Position numbers and translations under genes: made by a program. The notes beneath the pieces were generated by a model. That model ran no database searches, was not told where the DNA came from, and saw nothing but the letters and a program-made list of their open reading frames with translations. Positions 52,126 through 61,052 of a stretch of 64,000 bases of DNA are shown one piece after another. The stretch lies in assembly GCF_018736045.1 (NCBI RefSeq), contig NZ_CP076132.1, positions 424,001 to 488,000 on the forward strand. The letters are read 5' to 3'. Source of the DNA: Flammeovirga yaeyamensis (GTDB lineage: Bacteria; Bacteroidota; Bacteroidia; Cytophagales; Flammeovirgaceae). Each line of letters begins with the position of its first letter. The stretch's first letter is position 1.

Positions 52126-53331
52126 TTATCGATTGATCACTCCTGATCCAATCAATTCGTCCTCCGTGTACCAAGTGATAAACTGTCCGGCAGAAATTCC
52201 AGATTGCTTATTATCAAATACACAGTATAGACCATCTTCTTTTCTATAAAGTGTTACCTTTTCAAGAGGCTGACGGTATCTGATACGAGCCATGTATTCT
52301 CTTTGCTCACCCACTTCCATTTTCAAGTCTTCTCTAACCCAATGGATCTCATCATTTTCAACTTTTAAACCTTGACGATTTAAACCGGAATGTTGATCAC
52401 CTTGTCCAGTATAAATAGTGTTTGTTTCAGTATCTGTGGCAATCACAAATAACGGAAGTGGAGTACCACCTACACCAAGGCCTTTTCTTTGACCAATAGT
52501 ATAATAATGTGCTCCTTGATGTTCTCCCACCTTTTTGCCATAAGTAGGCTTGTATTGGTATGGAGAAGTCTCTAAAGCTAATTTTTCCTCTTCGGTAGAT
52601 GCATTTTCTATAGCTGTTGTTCTCTCAGCATACATAGGATGATCCACTGCAATCTCCACAATATTACCTGTCTTAGGCATCAATTGTTGTTTTAGGAAAT
52701 CAGGAAGTTTTACTTTACCAATGAAGCAAAGCCCTTGAGAATCCTTTTTGTTGGCTGTGATTAAATCTTGCTCAGCAGCGATTTCTCTTACCTGAGGCTT
52801 TGTCAGTTCTCCAATTGGGAACAAAGCTTTTGATAATTGCTCCTGACTTAATTGTGATAAGAAATAACTCTGATCTTTATTTCCATCTACACCCGCTAAT
52901 AATCTAAAAACTTCTTTTCCGTTTTCATCAATAAAGCTGTCTTTTCTGCAATAATGACCCATAGCTACATAATCAGCTCCTAGGCTCATTGCGATATCCA
53001 TAAAGACATCAAACTTTACTTCACGGTTACAAAGTACATCTGGGTTGGGTGTACGACCTGCTTCATATTCAGAGAACATGTAATCGACAATACGTTCTTT
53101 GTATTGCTCAGAAAGGTCAACACTTTGGAAAGGGATGTTTAGTTTATTTGCAACAAGTAGTGCATCGTTACTATCGTCAATCCACGGACATTCGCCTTGG
53201 ATGGTTACACTACCGTCGTGCCAATTGATCATAAATAAACCAATGACATCATAGCCTTGCTCTTTTAGAAGGTGAGCGGCTACACTAGAGTCTACTCCGC
53301 CAGAGAGACCCACTACTACTCTTTTTGCCAT
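52126..53331 (-). CDS. mnmA: tRNA-specific 2-thiouridylase MnmA
   Basis: A 401-residue enzyme that thiolates U34 in tRNA for Lys, Glu and Gln with ATP. The PP-loop is GLSGGVDSS (8-16). C106 lies in [12 protein letters not shown] and the second catalytic cysteine in SQGLCFIG near 204. The adenylation and C-terminal beta-barrel domains ([13 protein letters not shown] near 272) are complete. It is about 35 residues longer than E. coli MnmA, from an insert near 220-265 (residues around [10 protein letters not shown]). Confidence 0.96.
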   Translation of the reverse strand: MAKRVVVGLSGGVDSSVAAHLLKEQGYDVIGLFMINWHDGSVTIQGECPWIDDSNDALLVANKLNIPFQSVDLSEQYKERIVDYMFSEYEAGRTPNPDVLCNREVKFDVFMDIAMSLGADYVAMGHYCRKDSFIDENGKEVFRLLAGVDGNKDQSYFLSQLSQEQLSKALFPIGELTKPQVREIAAEQDLITANKKDSQGLCFIGKVKLPDFLKQQLMPKTGNIVEIAVDHPMYAERTTAIENASTEEEKLALETSPYQYKPTYGKKVGEHQGAHYYTIGQRKGLGVGGTPLPLFVIATDTETNTIYTGQGDQHSGLNRQGLKVENDEIHWVREDLKMEVGEQREYMARIRYRQPLEKVTLYRKEDGLYCVFDNKQSGISAGQFITWYTEDELIGSGVINR

Positions 53332-53412
53332 AACTTTTACTGCTTACAGGGGGTTAAGGTCCCTTTTCACGTAAATCAAAATATTTTTTTCAGATTTCTG
53401 AAAAAAGTTTCA

Positions 53413-53420
53413 CAAAGATA
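53413..53420 (-). promoter_or_regulatory. Candidate -7 box for mnmA
   Basis: On the minus strand TATCTTTG matches TAnnTTTG, about 82 bases before the start. No -33 TTG at the right spacing. I see nothing else in the gap up to the tRNA. Confidence 0.4.
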
Positions 53421-53616
53421 ATAATATCTTTTTATGTTCTACACGTATTTTATTATCAATGACTTAACACTTCTGAATACGAAAAATAGTGCTTTAATGT
53501 AGAAGTGGTTAGGGAAATATTCACTTTTATTTAGTAGATATTTTCAAGAAGTACTTGCGTAGAATAATTTAATCGTGCATATTTGCATCGCTTTAAAACA
53601 CAAAGGCACCACAAAA

Positions 53617-53698
53617 GCGGGTGTGGTGAAATTGGTAGACACGCTAGACTTAGGATCTAGTGCTTCACGGCGTGGGGGTTCGAGTCCCTCCACCCGCA
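53617..53698 (+). tRNA. tRNA-Leu (anticodon UAG)
   Basis: An 82-base class II tRNA. A 7-bp acceptor stem (GCGGGTG with CACCCGC) and discriminator A; D-arm with the GGTAGAC segment; anticodon stem CTAGA/TCTAG around CTTAGGA, with TAG at 53651-53653; a long variable arm; and the T-arm with GGTTCGAGTCC. CCA is not encoded (ACT follows). It reads CUA-type leucine codons. A strong terminator lies five bases downstream. Confidence 0.97.
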
Positions 53699-53702
53699 CT
53701 CG

Positions 53703-53737
53703 AAAGAGGTTGATAGAAATATCAACCTCTTTTTTTA
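53703..53737 (+). terminator. Terminator after tRNA-Leu
   Basis: A perfect 12-bp stem (AAAGAGGTTGAT with its complement), a six-base loop and a long T-run. Confidence 0.92.
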
Positions 53738-53913
53738 TGTCTATTTTTCTACAGCAACTGAAGGTTTCGATAAAGATAAAAAATAGGAATACTCCTGGTT
53801 GATGCTTCAAAATACCTGATCAATAAAAAAATACTTTTCTATTTTGTACGTTCTTTAATAACATGGTACTCGAATTGCAGGATGCAAATAGAAGAAAAGC
53901 CTTCTAGTAATTT

Positions 53914-56307
53914 ATGGAAGAAAAATTATCGAACAACAAAGAGTCTGGAATAAGGTTAAAGGACCTCAGTATAAGAATCAAAGTTTTACTTAACCTACTA
54001 TTGATTGCTGCACTATCGAGTATAGCTGTTGGCTTGCTTGGTTACTATTCTGCAAAAAAATCATTAGAAGAAGCTGTATTTCGTCAGTTGACCTCTGTGA
54101 GAGAGGTGAAACGTAGATCTTTAGAAAATTATATTGATAATTCTAAGAAACATATCAGTGTGTTGGCACAAAGTAGAATGGTGTCTGATGCTGTTTTAGA
54201 ATTCTCCTCTGCGTTTGATATCATGGATTACTATTATACTCCAGGTAAAATCGTCAAAATGAGACGAACACTTAAGGAGTATTACCGATCTACAATTGAT
54301 AGGAAATTAAGTGATCAAGAAAATTTCTCAAAACAACTGATCAACTCCGTTGATGAGGCCTCAGATAAGATGGTCATTCTTCAGCACCTTTACCTCACTC
54401 AGAATCAAAATCCCATTGGTAAGAAGGACTTATTAAATAGAGGTAATGATAGAACCGCCTATTCTGATATTCATGAGAGGTATCACTCATCATTTAGAAG
54501 ATATTTAAAAGCAGAAGGATTTTCCGACCTTTTATTGGTAAGCGTTAATACTGGAGATGTGATTTATTCAGTCTCTAAAAATGCTGATTTTGGAACCAAC
54601 TTAATGGATGGTGTTTTCAGACAATCAGCTTTAGGGCAAGCATTCACATTGGCTAGAAACTCGATCAGACCAAACATGGTGATACTATCCGATTTTGTGT
54701 CTTATGAAGGAGCCTATGGTAATTTACAATTATTCTTCGCTGCTCCAGTATATGATAATACAGGGGATGGACTAGAGAAAGTAGCTGTTTTGATAGGAAC
54801 ACTTCCGCTATCTGAAATCAATAACATAATGACTGATGATGGAGATTGGGCTGAAGAAGGTTTAGAAACAACGGGAGAGACATATCTAGTAGGTAAAGAT
54901 CAGTTGATGAGAAGTGATGCTAGATTGTTTGTAGAGGAGTCGGATAAATTCAACCAACAATTATTGGATTTAAATGTACCTATTGAAGAAATCAATAGAA
55001 TAAAATCCTTAAGAACAACGGTGCTTTCCAAGTCAGTAAATACAGCTCCTGTACAAGATGCTCTTAAAGGACATTCTGGAAATATAATCGCTCAAAATTA
55101 TTTAGGAAAACAGGCCTTAAGTTCCTATTCATTATTAAATATCAGAGAACTGCCTTGGATTATTATTTCTGAAATAGAAGAAAAAGAAGCTTTCGCCTCC
55201 ATAGATAAATTAAAATTAAATGTAGGCTTAGCAACAATTGTTATATTCATTATCGGTTTTATCGTTGCCAATGCTTATTCTACTAATTTCACAAGACCTG
55301 TGGATAAGTTGCAGAAAGCCATTTCGAGGTTGGCTAAAGGTGATGTTTCTTCTTCCATTCGTGTGCCATCAGGAGATGAAATTGGTAAGACGATTTATAA
55401 CATGAATTTGTTGATTGAAAGAACCAAACAAACCTCGGATTTTGCGAAAAAAGTAGGTAAAGGGGATTTCGAAACAGACTTTGATACTTTCGGAAATAAA
55501 GATGTTTTAGGAAACTCATTAGTTAAAATGAGGGACCGTCTGAAAGAAGTATCAATTGAAGATCAAAGGAGACAATGGGTCAATGAAGGAATTTCTAAGT
55601 TTGCTGAAATTACAAGACAATATTTAGATAATGTAGACGGACTTTATGAAATTGTATTAAGAGAATTGGTCGACTATCTAAAGGCAAATCAAGGGATGAT
55701 GTTCTTGGTTGAGGAGGATAATAAAACAACCGATAAATTCCTTCAATTGAAAGCTTGTTATGCATTTGACAGAAAGAAATTTTTGAACAAGCAAGTGAAT
55801 TATGGTGAAGGCCTAGCAGGTAGATGTTGGCAAGAAAATGAATCTTTGTACATTGATGATATTCCTGAAGACTATTCTAAAATAGTTACGGGGTTAGGAC
55901 TCGCTTCTCCAAAAAGCTTATTGTTGGTGCCTTTAAAGTTCAATGAAGAAGCGCTAGGCGTTATAGAATTGGCTTCATTTAATACAGTGGAACCGTACAT
56001 GATCGAATTTGTGGAAAGAGTCTCCGAAAGTATTGCTTCGGCTATTACCTCTGCGAAACACAATACAAGAACGGCAAAACTGCTTGAGGAAGCACAAACT
56101 TTAACTCAGGAGTTAAGAATTCGTGAGGAAGAGATGCTTCAGAACACTGAAGAATTACAAGCAACTCAGGAGGAGATGGAGAGAAGACAGAAGGAGTTGG
56201 AAGAAGTAAGAAAAGCTCTTCAGAAAGAAATTGCCATGAAAGATGAACAGATTCTATTCTATAAATCACAAATACCAAGTGAAGAAGAAGAGGATGATGA
56301 AGAATAA
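53914..56307 (+). CDS. Membrane sensor with HAMP and GAF domains, no recognised output domain
   Basis: A 797-residue receptor. TM1 at about 24-45 and TM2 at about 434-452 bound a 390-residue periplasmic sensor resembling a double-Cache domain. A HAMP domain (about 455-508, RPVDKLQKAISRLAKGDV) and a weaker HAMP-like helix (about 512-550) are followed by a GAF domain (about 570-710: YEIVLRELVDYL, YGEGLAGRCWQENE) and a long coiled coil (about 715-785, EEMLQNTEELQATQEEM) with an acidic end. There is no histidine kinase, methyl-accepting, GGDEF or phosphatase domain. It may pass the signal through the coil to a partner; the partner is unknown. Confidence 0.82.
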   Translation: MEEKLSNNKESGIRLKDLSIRIKVLLNLLLIAALSSIAVGLLGYYSAKKSLEEAVFRQLTSVREVKRRSLENYIDNSKKHISVLAQSRMVSDAVLEFSSAFDIMDYYYTPGKIVKMRRTLKEYYRSTIDRKLSDQENFSKQLINSVDEASDKMVILQHLYLTQNQNPIGKKDLLNRGNDRTAYSDIHERYHSSFRRYLKAEGFSDLLLVSVNTGDVIYSVSKNADFGTNLMDGVFRQSALGQAFTLARNSIRPNMVILSDFVSYEGAYGNLQLFFAAPVYDNTGDGLEKVAVLIGTLPLSEINNIMTDDGDWAEEGLETTGETYLVGKDQLMRSDARLFVEESDKFNQQLLDLNVPIEEINRIKSLRTTVLSKSVNTAPVQDALKGHSGNIIAQNYLGKQALSSYSLLNIRELPWIIISEIEEKEAFASIDKLKLNVGLATIVIFIIGFIVANAYSTNFTRPVDKLQKAISRLAKGDVSSSIRVPSGDEIGKTIYNMNLLIERTKQTSDFAKKVGKGDFETDFDTFGNKDVLGNSLVKMRDRLKEVSIEDQRRQWVNEGISKFAEITRQYLDNVDGLYEIVLRELVDYLKANQGMMFLVEEDNKTTDKFLQLKACYAFDRKKFLNKQVNYGEGLAGRCWQENESLYIDDIPEDYSKIVTGLGLASPKSLLLVPLKFNEEALGVIELASFNTVEPYMIEFVERVSESIASAITSAKHNTRTAKLLEEAQTLTQELRIREEEMLQNTEELQATQEEMERRQKELEEVRKALQKEIAMKDEQILFYKSQIPSEEEEDDEE

Positions 56308-56350
56308 AATGAAAGGGATGTTGATCAATTCAACATCCCTTTCATTTTAT
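56304..56350. terminator. Bidirectional terminator with 21-bp stem
   Basis: A perfect 21-bp inverted repeat (core GAAAGGGATGTTGA) with a five-base loop. It includes the stop codon of the sensor gene and ends the convergent BatA-like gene, with T-rich flanks on both strands. Confidence 0.9.
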
Positions 56351-56382
56351 AAAACTTACTCTCACTAATTGGTTGAAATGAA

Positions 56383-58434
56383 TTAAGGTTTTGTCTTCCA
56401 AAATCGAATTAAAGTCATTTCAATAAGCAAGAATAATAAGGCAGAATACAAGAAGTATTTCCATATCGGTTGAGCGATATTACTTTCGTTAAATACTTGA
56501 GTGAAACTATCTGCTTTAATATTTTCATAGATCTTGATGTTGGAATAAGATTCTAGGGTCTTCTCAAGATCAGAAGTGGTGTAACTGTTTAATTGTGATT
56601 CACCTTTTGCATAGTTAAAGGCAACATAACCAATTGAGGCGGTATCATTATCTGCTTTGACAATTTCGTAGCAGCCTGCCTCCATATCATCAGATGGTAA
56701 TTTGAATGTGAGTACATCTGCATTTACTTTCTGACTTGGGATAATTTCGGTATCGCCATGTTTCAGTTTATAAATGACGCCTTTTTCTAATCCATCAAAT
56801 CGAACTCTAAGGTTTTTCTCGTTGAATTTAAATGATAATTTATCGGATTGGGTTTTACTAAGTATTGCCATTCGGTACATCACAGGTACAAACAAGGCAT
56901 GACGCCCAAAATTGCTGTATTCTGGCTGTAAAGGGGCAGATGCAAAGTAGTTACTCTGTAGGGCATTTTCTTGGATAGAGAGGAAACTCTGACTGTTCTT
57001 ATAGCTCAATAAAGTTCTTACTCCTCTGCCTTGCCATTGGTAGAGCGGCTTCCCTTCAGGCATACTCATATTCTTTACCTTTTTCTCAAATACATTGGCA
57101 AAGAAAGGATCTCTTGAAGGAGGAACTTGCGTTCCAATCATCTCTGCACCGTCTTCAATTTTATTTTTACTGATAAGTGTTCCAAATGCTTTTGAATAAC
57201 TATCGATATCTAAATTTTCTGAAGGGAAAACGGCAATATTCGTCCCATTTCTAATTCCATTTAAGATCACATTATTCAAAGACTCATTGATAACATCCAC
57301 ATGGTCCAATATCAATAAATCTGCACCGTTTGTGGCACTGTAATCAATAGTATTTGATTTAAAAGTGGTAGCGTTCAAGAAAGGCTCATTCTGATACACT
57401 GTGTTTAAGTACTGTTTAGGGTTATCAGAAATAATGGCAATATTGATATTAGGCGACACATTTAAAATGAAATAATGGTCATTATCAAAATCTACAGGGT
57501 AGTCAGAAATACTTACTCTGCATTGTTTATTACCAGGATCGCTGATCGCAAAAGCCATTTCTACTGTTTGTGTATCGGCAGCTTTAAGATTAATTGTAGT
57601 GTTTGATGATTGAACTTTATCAACAAATAGAGTCACTTCTCTATCTTCTACATCTGCATTTCCAAGATTGGATATTTGAACGTAAAGCTTATTGTTTTCT
57701 TTCTGCTTGATAAATGGTTTATCTAACCAAACAGAATCGATTCTTAAGTTTTCTAATTTATCAGCTGATAAAGGAATGAGGTGATAATTTGTTGCAGAAT
57801 CAAATGCTAAGTTTTCTAATGCACCAATGGTTGATTTTTGAAAATCTGAAATCCAGAATACTTGTTTTCCTTCATCAATTTTTTCTCTATTGAAAGCATC
57901 TTGAGTGAAATTTTCGACTTCTTGAAGCGTCCTAGTGAAGTTGGAGTAGTTTAAACCAATAATTTCTTCTTCTGCTCTATCGTGATTCATAAAATAGCGT
58001 GAACCACCTGTAAAACGATTGTCTAGAATTTGATAATTGTAACCAACAGGAAAAACATTTGGTATATTTCTACCAATGTCTTTTGCGGCATCAAATAGTG
58101 TTTTGGCATTTCTCTCACTTTGCATACTGTAAGAGTTGTCAATGTAGATACTTACTTTACCTTTATCGTTTTTAAGTAAAGCATATCCGTTTTCTTTTGG
58201 AATATAAGGTCTTGCAAAAGCCAAAATTGCTATTAAGATAAAAAGCATTCGGGCAATCATTACCAATATTTTTTTCAAACGATCTTGAGCGTTCGACATC
58301 TCCTTTACGGTTTGTAAAAAAGCCACATTGGTAAACTTAACTTCCGATGAACGTTGGAAGTTAAATAAGTGAATTATCAAAGGCACTAACACTAAGGGAA
58401 GTGCATAAAGAAACGCGGGGTTTACGAAGTTCAT
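56383..58434 (-). CDS. BatA/N-terminal aerotolerance-domain protein with VWA domain
   Basis: A 683-residue membrane protein. The N-terminal double membrane domain (about 6-24 and 59-77; NPAFLYALPLVLVPLIIHL and FILIAILAFARPYIP) is the BatA_N signature of Bacteroidota aerotolerance proteins. A von Willebrand A-like domain follows with the MIDAS start IDNSYSMQSE (D99, S101, S103), then a large beta-rich periplasmic region and a C-terminal membrane helix (about 655-675). It has no adjoining MoxR ATPase or other Bat genes here. Role in envelope or oxidative stress is inferred from the family. Confidence 0.87.
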   Translation of the reverse strand: MNFVNPAFLYALPLVLVPLIIHLFNFQRSSEVKFTNVAFLQTVKEMSNAQDRLKKILVMIARMLFILIAILAFARPYIPKENGYALLKNDKGKVSIYIDNSYSMQSERNAKTLFDAAKDIGRNIPNVFPVGYNYQILDNRFTGGSRYFMNHDRAEEEIIGLNYSNFTRTLQEVENFTQDAFNREKIDEGKQVFWISDFQKSTIGALENLAFDSATNYHLIPLSADKLENLRIDSVWLDKPFIKQKENNKLYVQISNLGNADVEDREVTLFVDKVQSSNTTINLKAADTQTVEMAFAISDPGNKQCRVSISDYPVDFDNDHYFILNVSPNINIAIISDNPKQYLNTVYQNEPFLNATTFKSNTIDYSATNGADLLILDHVDVINESLNNVILNGIRNGTNIAVFPSENLDIDSYSKAFGTLISKNKIEDGAEMIGTQVPPSRDPFFANVFEKKVKNMSMPEGKPLYQWQGRGVRTLLSYKNSQSFLSIQENALQSNYFASAPLQPEYSNFGRHALFVPVMYRMAILSKTQSDKLSFKFNEKNLRVRFDGLEKGVIYKLKHGDTEIIPSQKVNADVLTFKLPSDDMEAGCYEIVKADNDTASIGYVAFNYAKGESQLNSYTTSDLEKTLESYSNIKIYENIKADSFTQVFNESNIAQPIWKYFLYSALLFLLIEMTLIRFWKTKP

Positions 58435-58550
58435 AGAGTAATTTAGAGGTTTCTATGCTTAATAGCCTACTAATTTCATCATTTTTCTTAAAAAGTACCT
58501 ATTAATATACAATGAAAGAATAGGACTTTTTACACTTTCAATGAATTAAC

Positions 58551-58558
58551 TATATTTG
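58551..58558 (+). promoter_or_regulatory. Candidate -7 box for the OmpH-like lipoprotein gene
   Basis: TATATTTG matches TAnnTTTG 108 bases upstream of the start codon. No matching -33 element is found. Confidence 0.35.
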
Positions 58559-58666
58559 TGCCGGTGAAAATCACAATAGGTGGATTAAAAAGGACTTTTT
58601 GTAGGGAATATCAACCTAGATTAACTCATCATCGAAAGCATCTTATTTATTAAAATAATACATACT

Positions 58667-59272
58667 GTGAAGAAATTATTATTAGCAGTTGGCATTATCG
58701 CAACTATGTTTGCATGTCAACAACCACAAGCTCAACAAACAGCTTCTACTGAGACAGTAGCCTCAGCAATGAAAATTGCTTACATCAACAACGACAGTCT
58801 TTCTACATACTACAAGTTCGGTGAGGACAAGTACAATGAATTGCAAAAGAAAATGGAGAAAGCACAGAAGAGCTTACAAACTCGTGCTGTGAAACTTCAA
58901 GGAGAAATGCAAAACTTTGAGAAAAGAGCTAGAGCTGGTTTGATGTCTCAAAACGATATTCGTCAGAAACAAGAGCAATTGGGATTAAAGCAACAAGAAT
59001 TACAAGCAGCTCAACAATCACAAGCACAAGGTTTGCAAGCTGAAGAAATTGCTATTCAAACTGAAGTAAGAAAAAGAGTAAAAGAATTCTTGGATAACTA
59101 TTCTGCTGATAAAAACTACAGTATTGTATTGGGTTATAGCGATGGTGTTACATCTACTGTAATCTGGTCTACTCCAAATGTAGAAGACATTACACAAGAT
59201 GTTATCGACGGTTTGAATAAAATCTACGAGGACGAGCAAAACGCTCAATCTTCTGAAGAAAAAGGTAAATAA
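58667..59272 (+). CDS. OmpH/Skp-family outer membrane lipoprotein
   Basis: A 201-residue lipoprotein with a GTG start, required to include the signal peptide and lipobox (ATMFAC, C17). The mature part starts with KIAYINNDSL, the OmpH opening strand, and continues with a long coiled coil (about 55-140, Lys/Gln-rich), then the closing strands YSIVLGYSDGVTSTVIWS. Skp-type jellyfish chaperones escort unfolded outer-membrane proteins. Lipidation and the Q-rich linker are differences from E. coli Skp, so its exact role is uncertain. Confidence 0.87.
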   Translation: MKKLLLAVGIIATMFACQQPQAQQTASTETVASAMKIAYINNDSLSTYYKFGEDKYNELQKKMEKAQKSLQTRAVKLQGEMQNFEKRARAGLMSQNDIRQKQEQLGLKQQELQAAQQSQAQGLQAEEIAIQTEVRKRVKEFLDNYSADKNYSIVLGYSDGVTSTVIWSTPNVEDITQDVIDGLNKIYEDEQNAQSSEEKGK

Positions 59273-59299
59273 TCAAATCATTTGATTTGTTAATATATG

Positions 59300-59334
59300 A
59301 TCCGCAATACATTCGTGTGTTGCGGATTTTTTTT
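59300..59334 (+). terminator. Terminator after the OmpH-like gene
   Basis: An 11-bp stem with one wobble (ATCCGCAATAC with GTGTTGCGGAT), a six-base loop and eight T. Confidence 0.9.
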
Positions 59335-59428
59335 ATTATACCGAAATTTGTGAAAAATGAACTTCAATAGTTTCAACTATTTTTGATTTTATGAGTTAAG
59401 TGGTTGAATCTGCAATTTGAAATTAGAT

Positions 59429-59968
59429 ATGAACAATAAGAAACCATCATTTTTCGAAGGGTTTAAAGAACCTTTTGATATGGTCAATAAATTAAGAATT
59501 TGTTTTTACGGATTGGCAAGTATTTCTGTACCTTTTGCCTTATTTTGGTATTTACAGAATTCTTCCGAAGTAGTAGAAATAGAACCTGTCATTGATCCTC
59601 TAGGTGAAATTATTATTGCAATATTAGCCGTTTTAATTATTGGAGTTTCAATGGTAGAGTACAAAAAGTACAATAGTAAGCTGAAAGAAATTAGAAAGGA
59701 ACCGTCACTTCCTTTTCGATTGACACTTTTATTGAAGGCTCAGTTTTTTAAGTTTATTCCTTTATCTATTCCTCCGATTATCGTAGCAGTACTGTATAGG
59801 TTAACCTTAGAACCTTTGGTTTTTGGTCTTTATGTGGTTTCGATGATCTTATTTGCAATGAGTAATCCAAGTATTCATAATGTGATCTCAGATTTAAGGT
59901 TAAAGAAAGAGGATAAACAAAATATGATGAATAATGTTCCGTTTGATCAAACGGATATGAAGTTGTAA
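59429..59968 (+). CDS. Small four-segment membrane protein, unknown function
   Basis: A 179-residue protein, started at the ATG giving MNNKKPSFFEGF, which removes four residues of a TTG reading. Four hydrophobic segments occur at about 24-42, 58-76, 100-125 and 127-147, then a lysine-rich tail (LRLKKEDKQN). No enzymatic motif or transporter signature is seen and I recognise no family. The motif PFDMVNKLRICFYG may be a membrane-proximal loop. It stands alone between the OmpH-like gene and the DUF5684 pair, facing the latter. Confidence 0.6.
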   Translation: MNNKKPSFFEGFKEPFDMVNKLRICFYGLASISVPFALFWYLQNSSEVVEIEPVIDPLGEIIIAILAVLIIGVSMVEYKKYNSKLKEIRKEPSLPFRLTLLLKAQFFKFIPLSIPPIIVAVLYRLTLEPLVFGLYVVSMILFAMSNPSIHNVISDLRLKKEDKQNMMNNVPFDQTDMKL

Positions 59969-60025
59969 ACTTCGTTTTAATATTCTTTAATAGGAGAGCA
60001 ATAAGGTTAATTCTTATTGCTTTTT

Positions 60026-60388
60026 TTATGCATAAGTTCCTGCTGGTCCTAAATACTTTGATGACCTATTAAAAGCTAGATAAGGGACAAAAATAATTGG
60101 TAAACAATAGAGCCCTACACTGAATATAGTTCCTTTACCAAAGCTCTTTGCTAATAAGGTACTGATATAAATGTATATCAGTATATTGATGATGGGAATA
60201 AATAAAAAGAAAATGTACCACCAAGGTTTTCCTACAATCTTTAATAGTACAATTTCACCATATATAGGTATAAATGCAGCCCAACCTGGTTTACCAGCTT
60301 TTTCAAAAAGTGACCAAGTTGAAATTAATGTGATAATTAATGATAGGAAGAATAATAAAGGGAAGATGTTATTAAAATCAAAGTTCAT
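60026..60388 (-). CDS. DUF5684 membrane protein, copy 1
   Basis: A 120-residue inner-membrane protein with four segments. The DUF5684 signature is clear: WSLFEKAGKPGWAAFIPIYGEIVLL near 25-49 and IVGKPWWYIFFLFIPIINI near 51-69. The function of DUF5684 is unknown; homologues are sometimes mislabelled signal peptidase. Its paralogue lies 58 bases upstream on the same strand. Confidence 0.9.
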   Translation of the reverse strand: MNFDFNNIFPLLFFLSLIITLISTWSLFEKAGKPGWAAFIPIYGEIVLLKIVGKPWWYIFFLFIPIINILIYIYISTLLAKSFGKGTIFSVGLYCLPIIFVPYLAFNRSSKYLGPAGTYA

Positions 60389-60402
60389 ATTTCAAAAGTT
60401 TT

Positions 60403-60438
60403 AAAGCCAATAAAGAAATTATCTTTATTGGCTTTTTT
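60403..60438. repeat. Hairpin between the DUF5684 copies
   Basis: A perfect 14-bp stem (AAAGCCAATAAAGA with its complement) with a five-base loop. The T-run is on the plus strand, opposite to the genes, so it may be an mRNA-stabilising or processing hairpin for the minus transcript. Confidence 0.7.
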
Positions 60439-60446
60439 ATTAATGA

Positions 60447-60800
60447 TCATCCTGTTGGACCAACATATCTTGTATCATTATCAAATGCCATTAGCACTCC
60501 AAAAACGAAGGGTAGTAAAAGTAATCCAATAGTATAGATTATATCCTTTCCGTAACTAGTAGCAAAAAGGTGTGTGACATAAATAAATAAAATGATGTTC
60601 ACCACAGGGATTAAAAATAATAGAACCCACCACCATGGTTTGCCTACGATTTCTAAAAGTACAATTGCATTATAGATTGGGATAATAGATGCCCAACCGG
60701 GTTTACCAGCTTTTTCAAAAAGTTTCCAATACGCAAGTATGGACAGAACGATTACTGCGATATAAATAATCGTTCCCATAATACCATATGAGTTTTCCAT
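60447..60800 (-). CDS. DUF5684 membrane protein, copy 2
   Basis: A 117-residue protein started at MENSYGIMGTIIY; an upstream ATG at 60848 adds 16 polar residues and is less typical. It matches copy 1 through the WKLFEKAGKPGWASIIPIYNAIVLL and VGKPWWWVLLFLIPVVN segments, and both end near a Y-x-GP motif (here RYVGPTG). This is a tandem duplication with moderate divergence. Function unknown. Confidence 0.88.
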   Translation of the reverse strand: MENSYGIMGTIIYIAVIVLSILAYWKLFEKAGKPGWASIIPIYNAIVLLEIVGKPWWWVLLFLIPVVNIILFIYVTHLFATSYGKDIIYTIGLLLLPFVFGVLMAFDNDTRYVGPTG

Positions 60801-60854
60801 AGTAAGAGAGCTATAGTTAGTTAAATTGAAATTTAATATATCATACAATATAAT

Positions 60855-60894
60855 AAAAAAGCACTTTGATCTTCGTGATCAAAGTGCTTTTTTT
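60855..60894 (-). terminator. Terminator of uvrA
   Basis: A 17-bp stem that includes the A/T arms (core GCACTTTGATC with its complement) and a five-base TTCGT loop. On the minus strand it is followed by a T-rich tail. It lies about 160 bases after the uvrA stop. Confidence 0.85.
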
Positions 60895-61052
60895 CCTGAG
60901 TTTATACTCAAGTAAGAAATGATAATTGAATTGGTTGGTATCTCAAATATAGAGTCAATATTTCGATAATACAAATAATTACCCTAATCATCCAAAAATT
61001 CGATAATATATTCGCCGTTTTGTTGATAAAAGCGAATAATCATTCATTTATC

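Noticed and set aside
53544-53810. Minus-strand 88-residue frame across the tRNA gene
   Set aside because: It covers the tRNA-Leu and its terminator, so the frame is a by-product of RNA structure.
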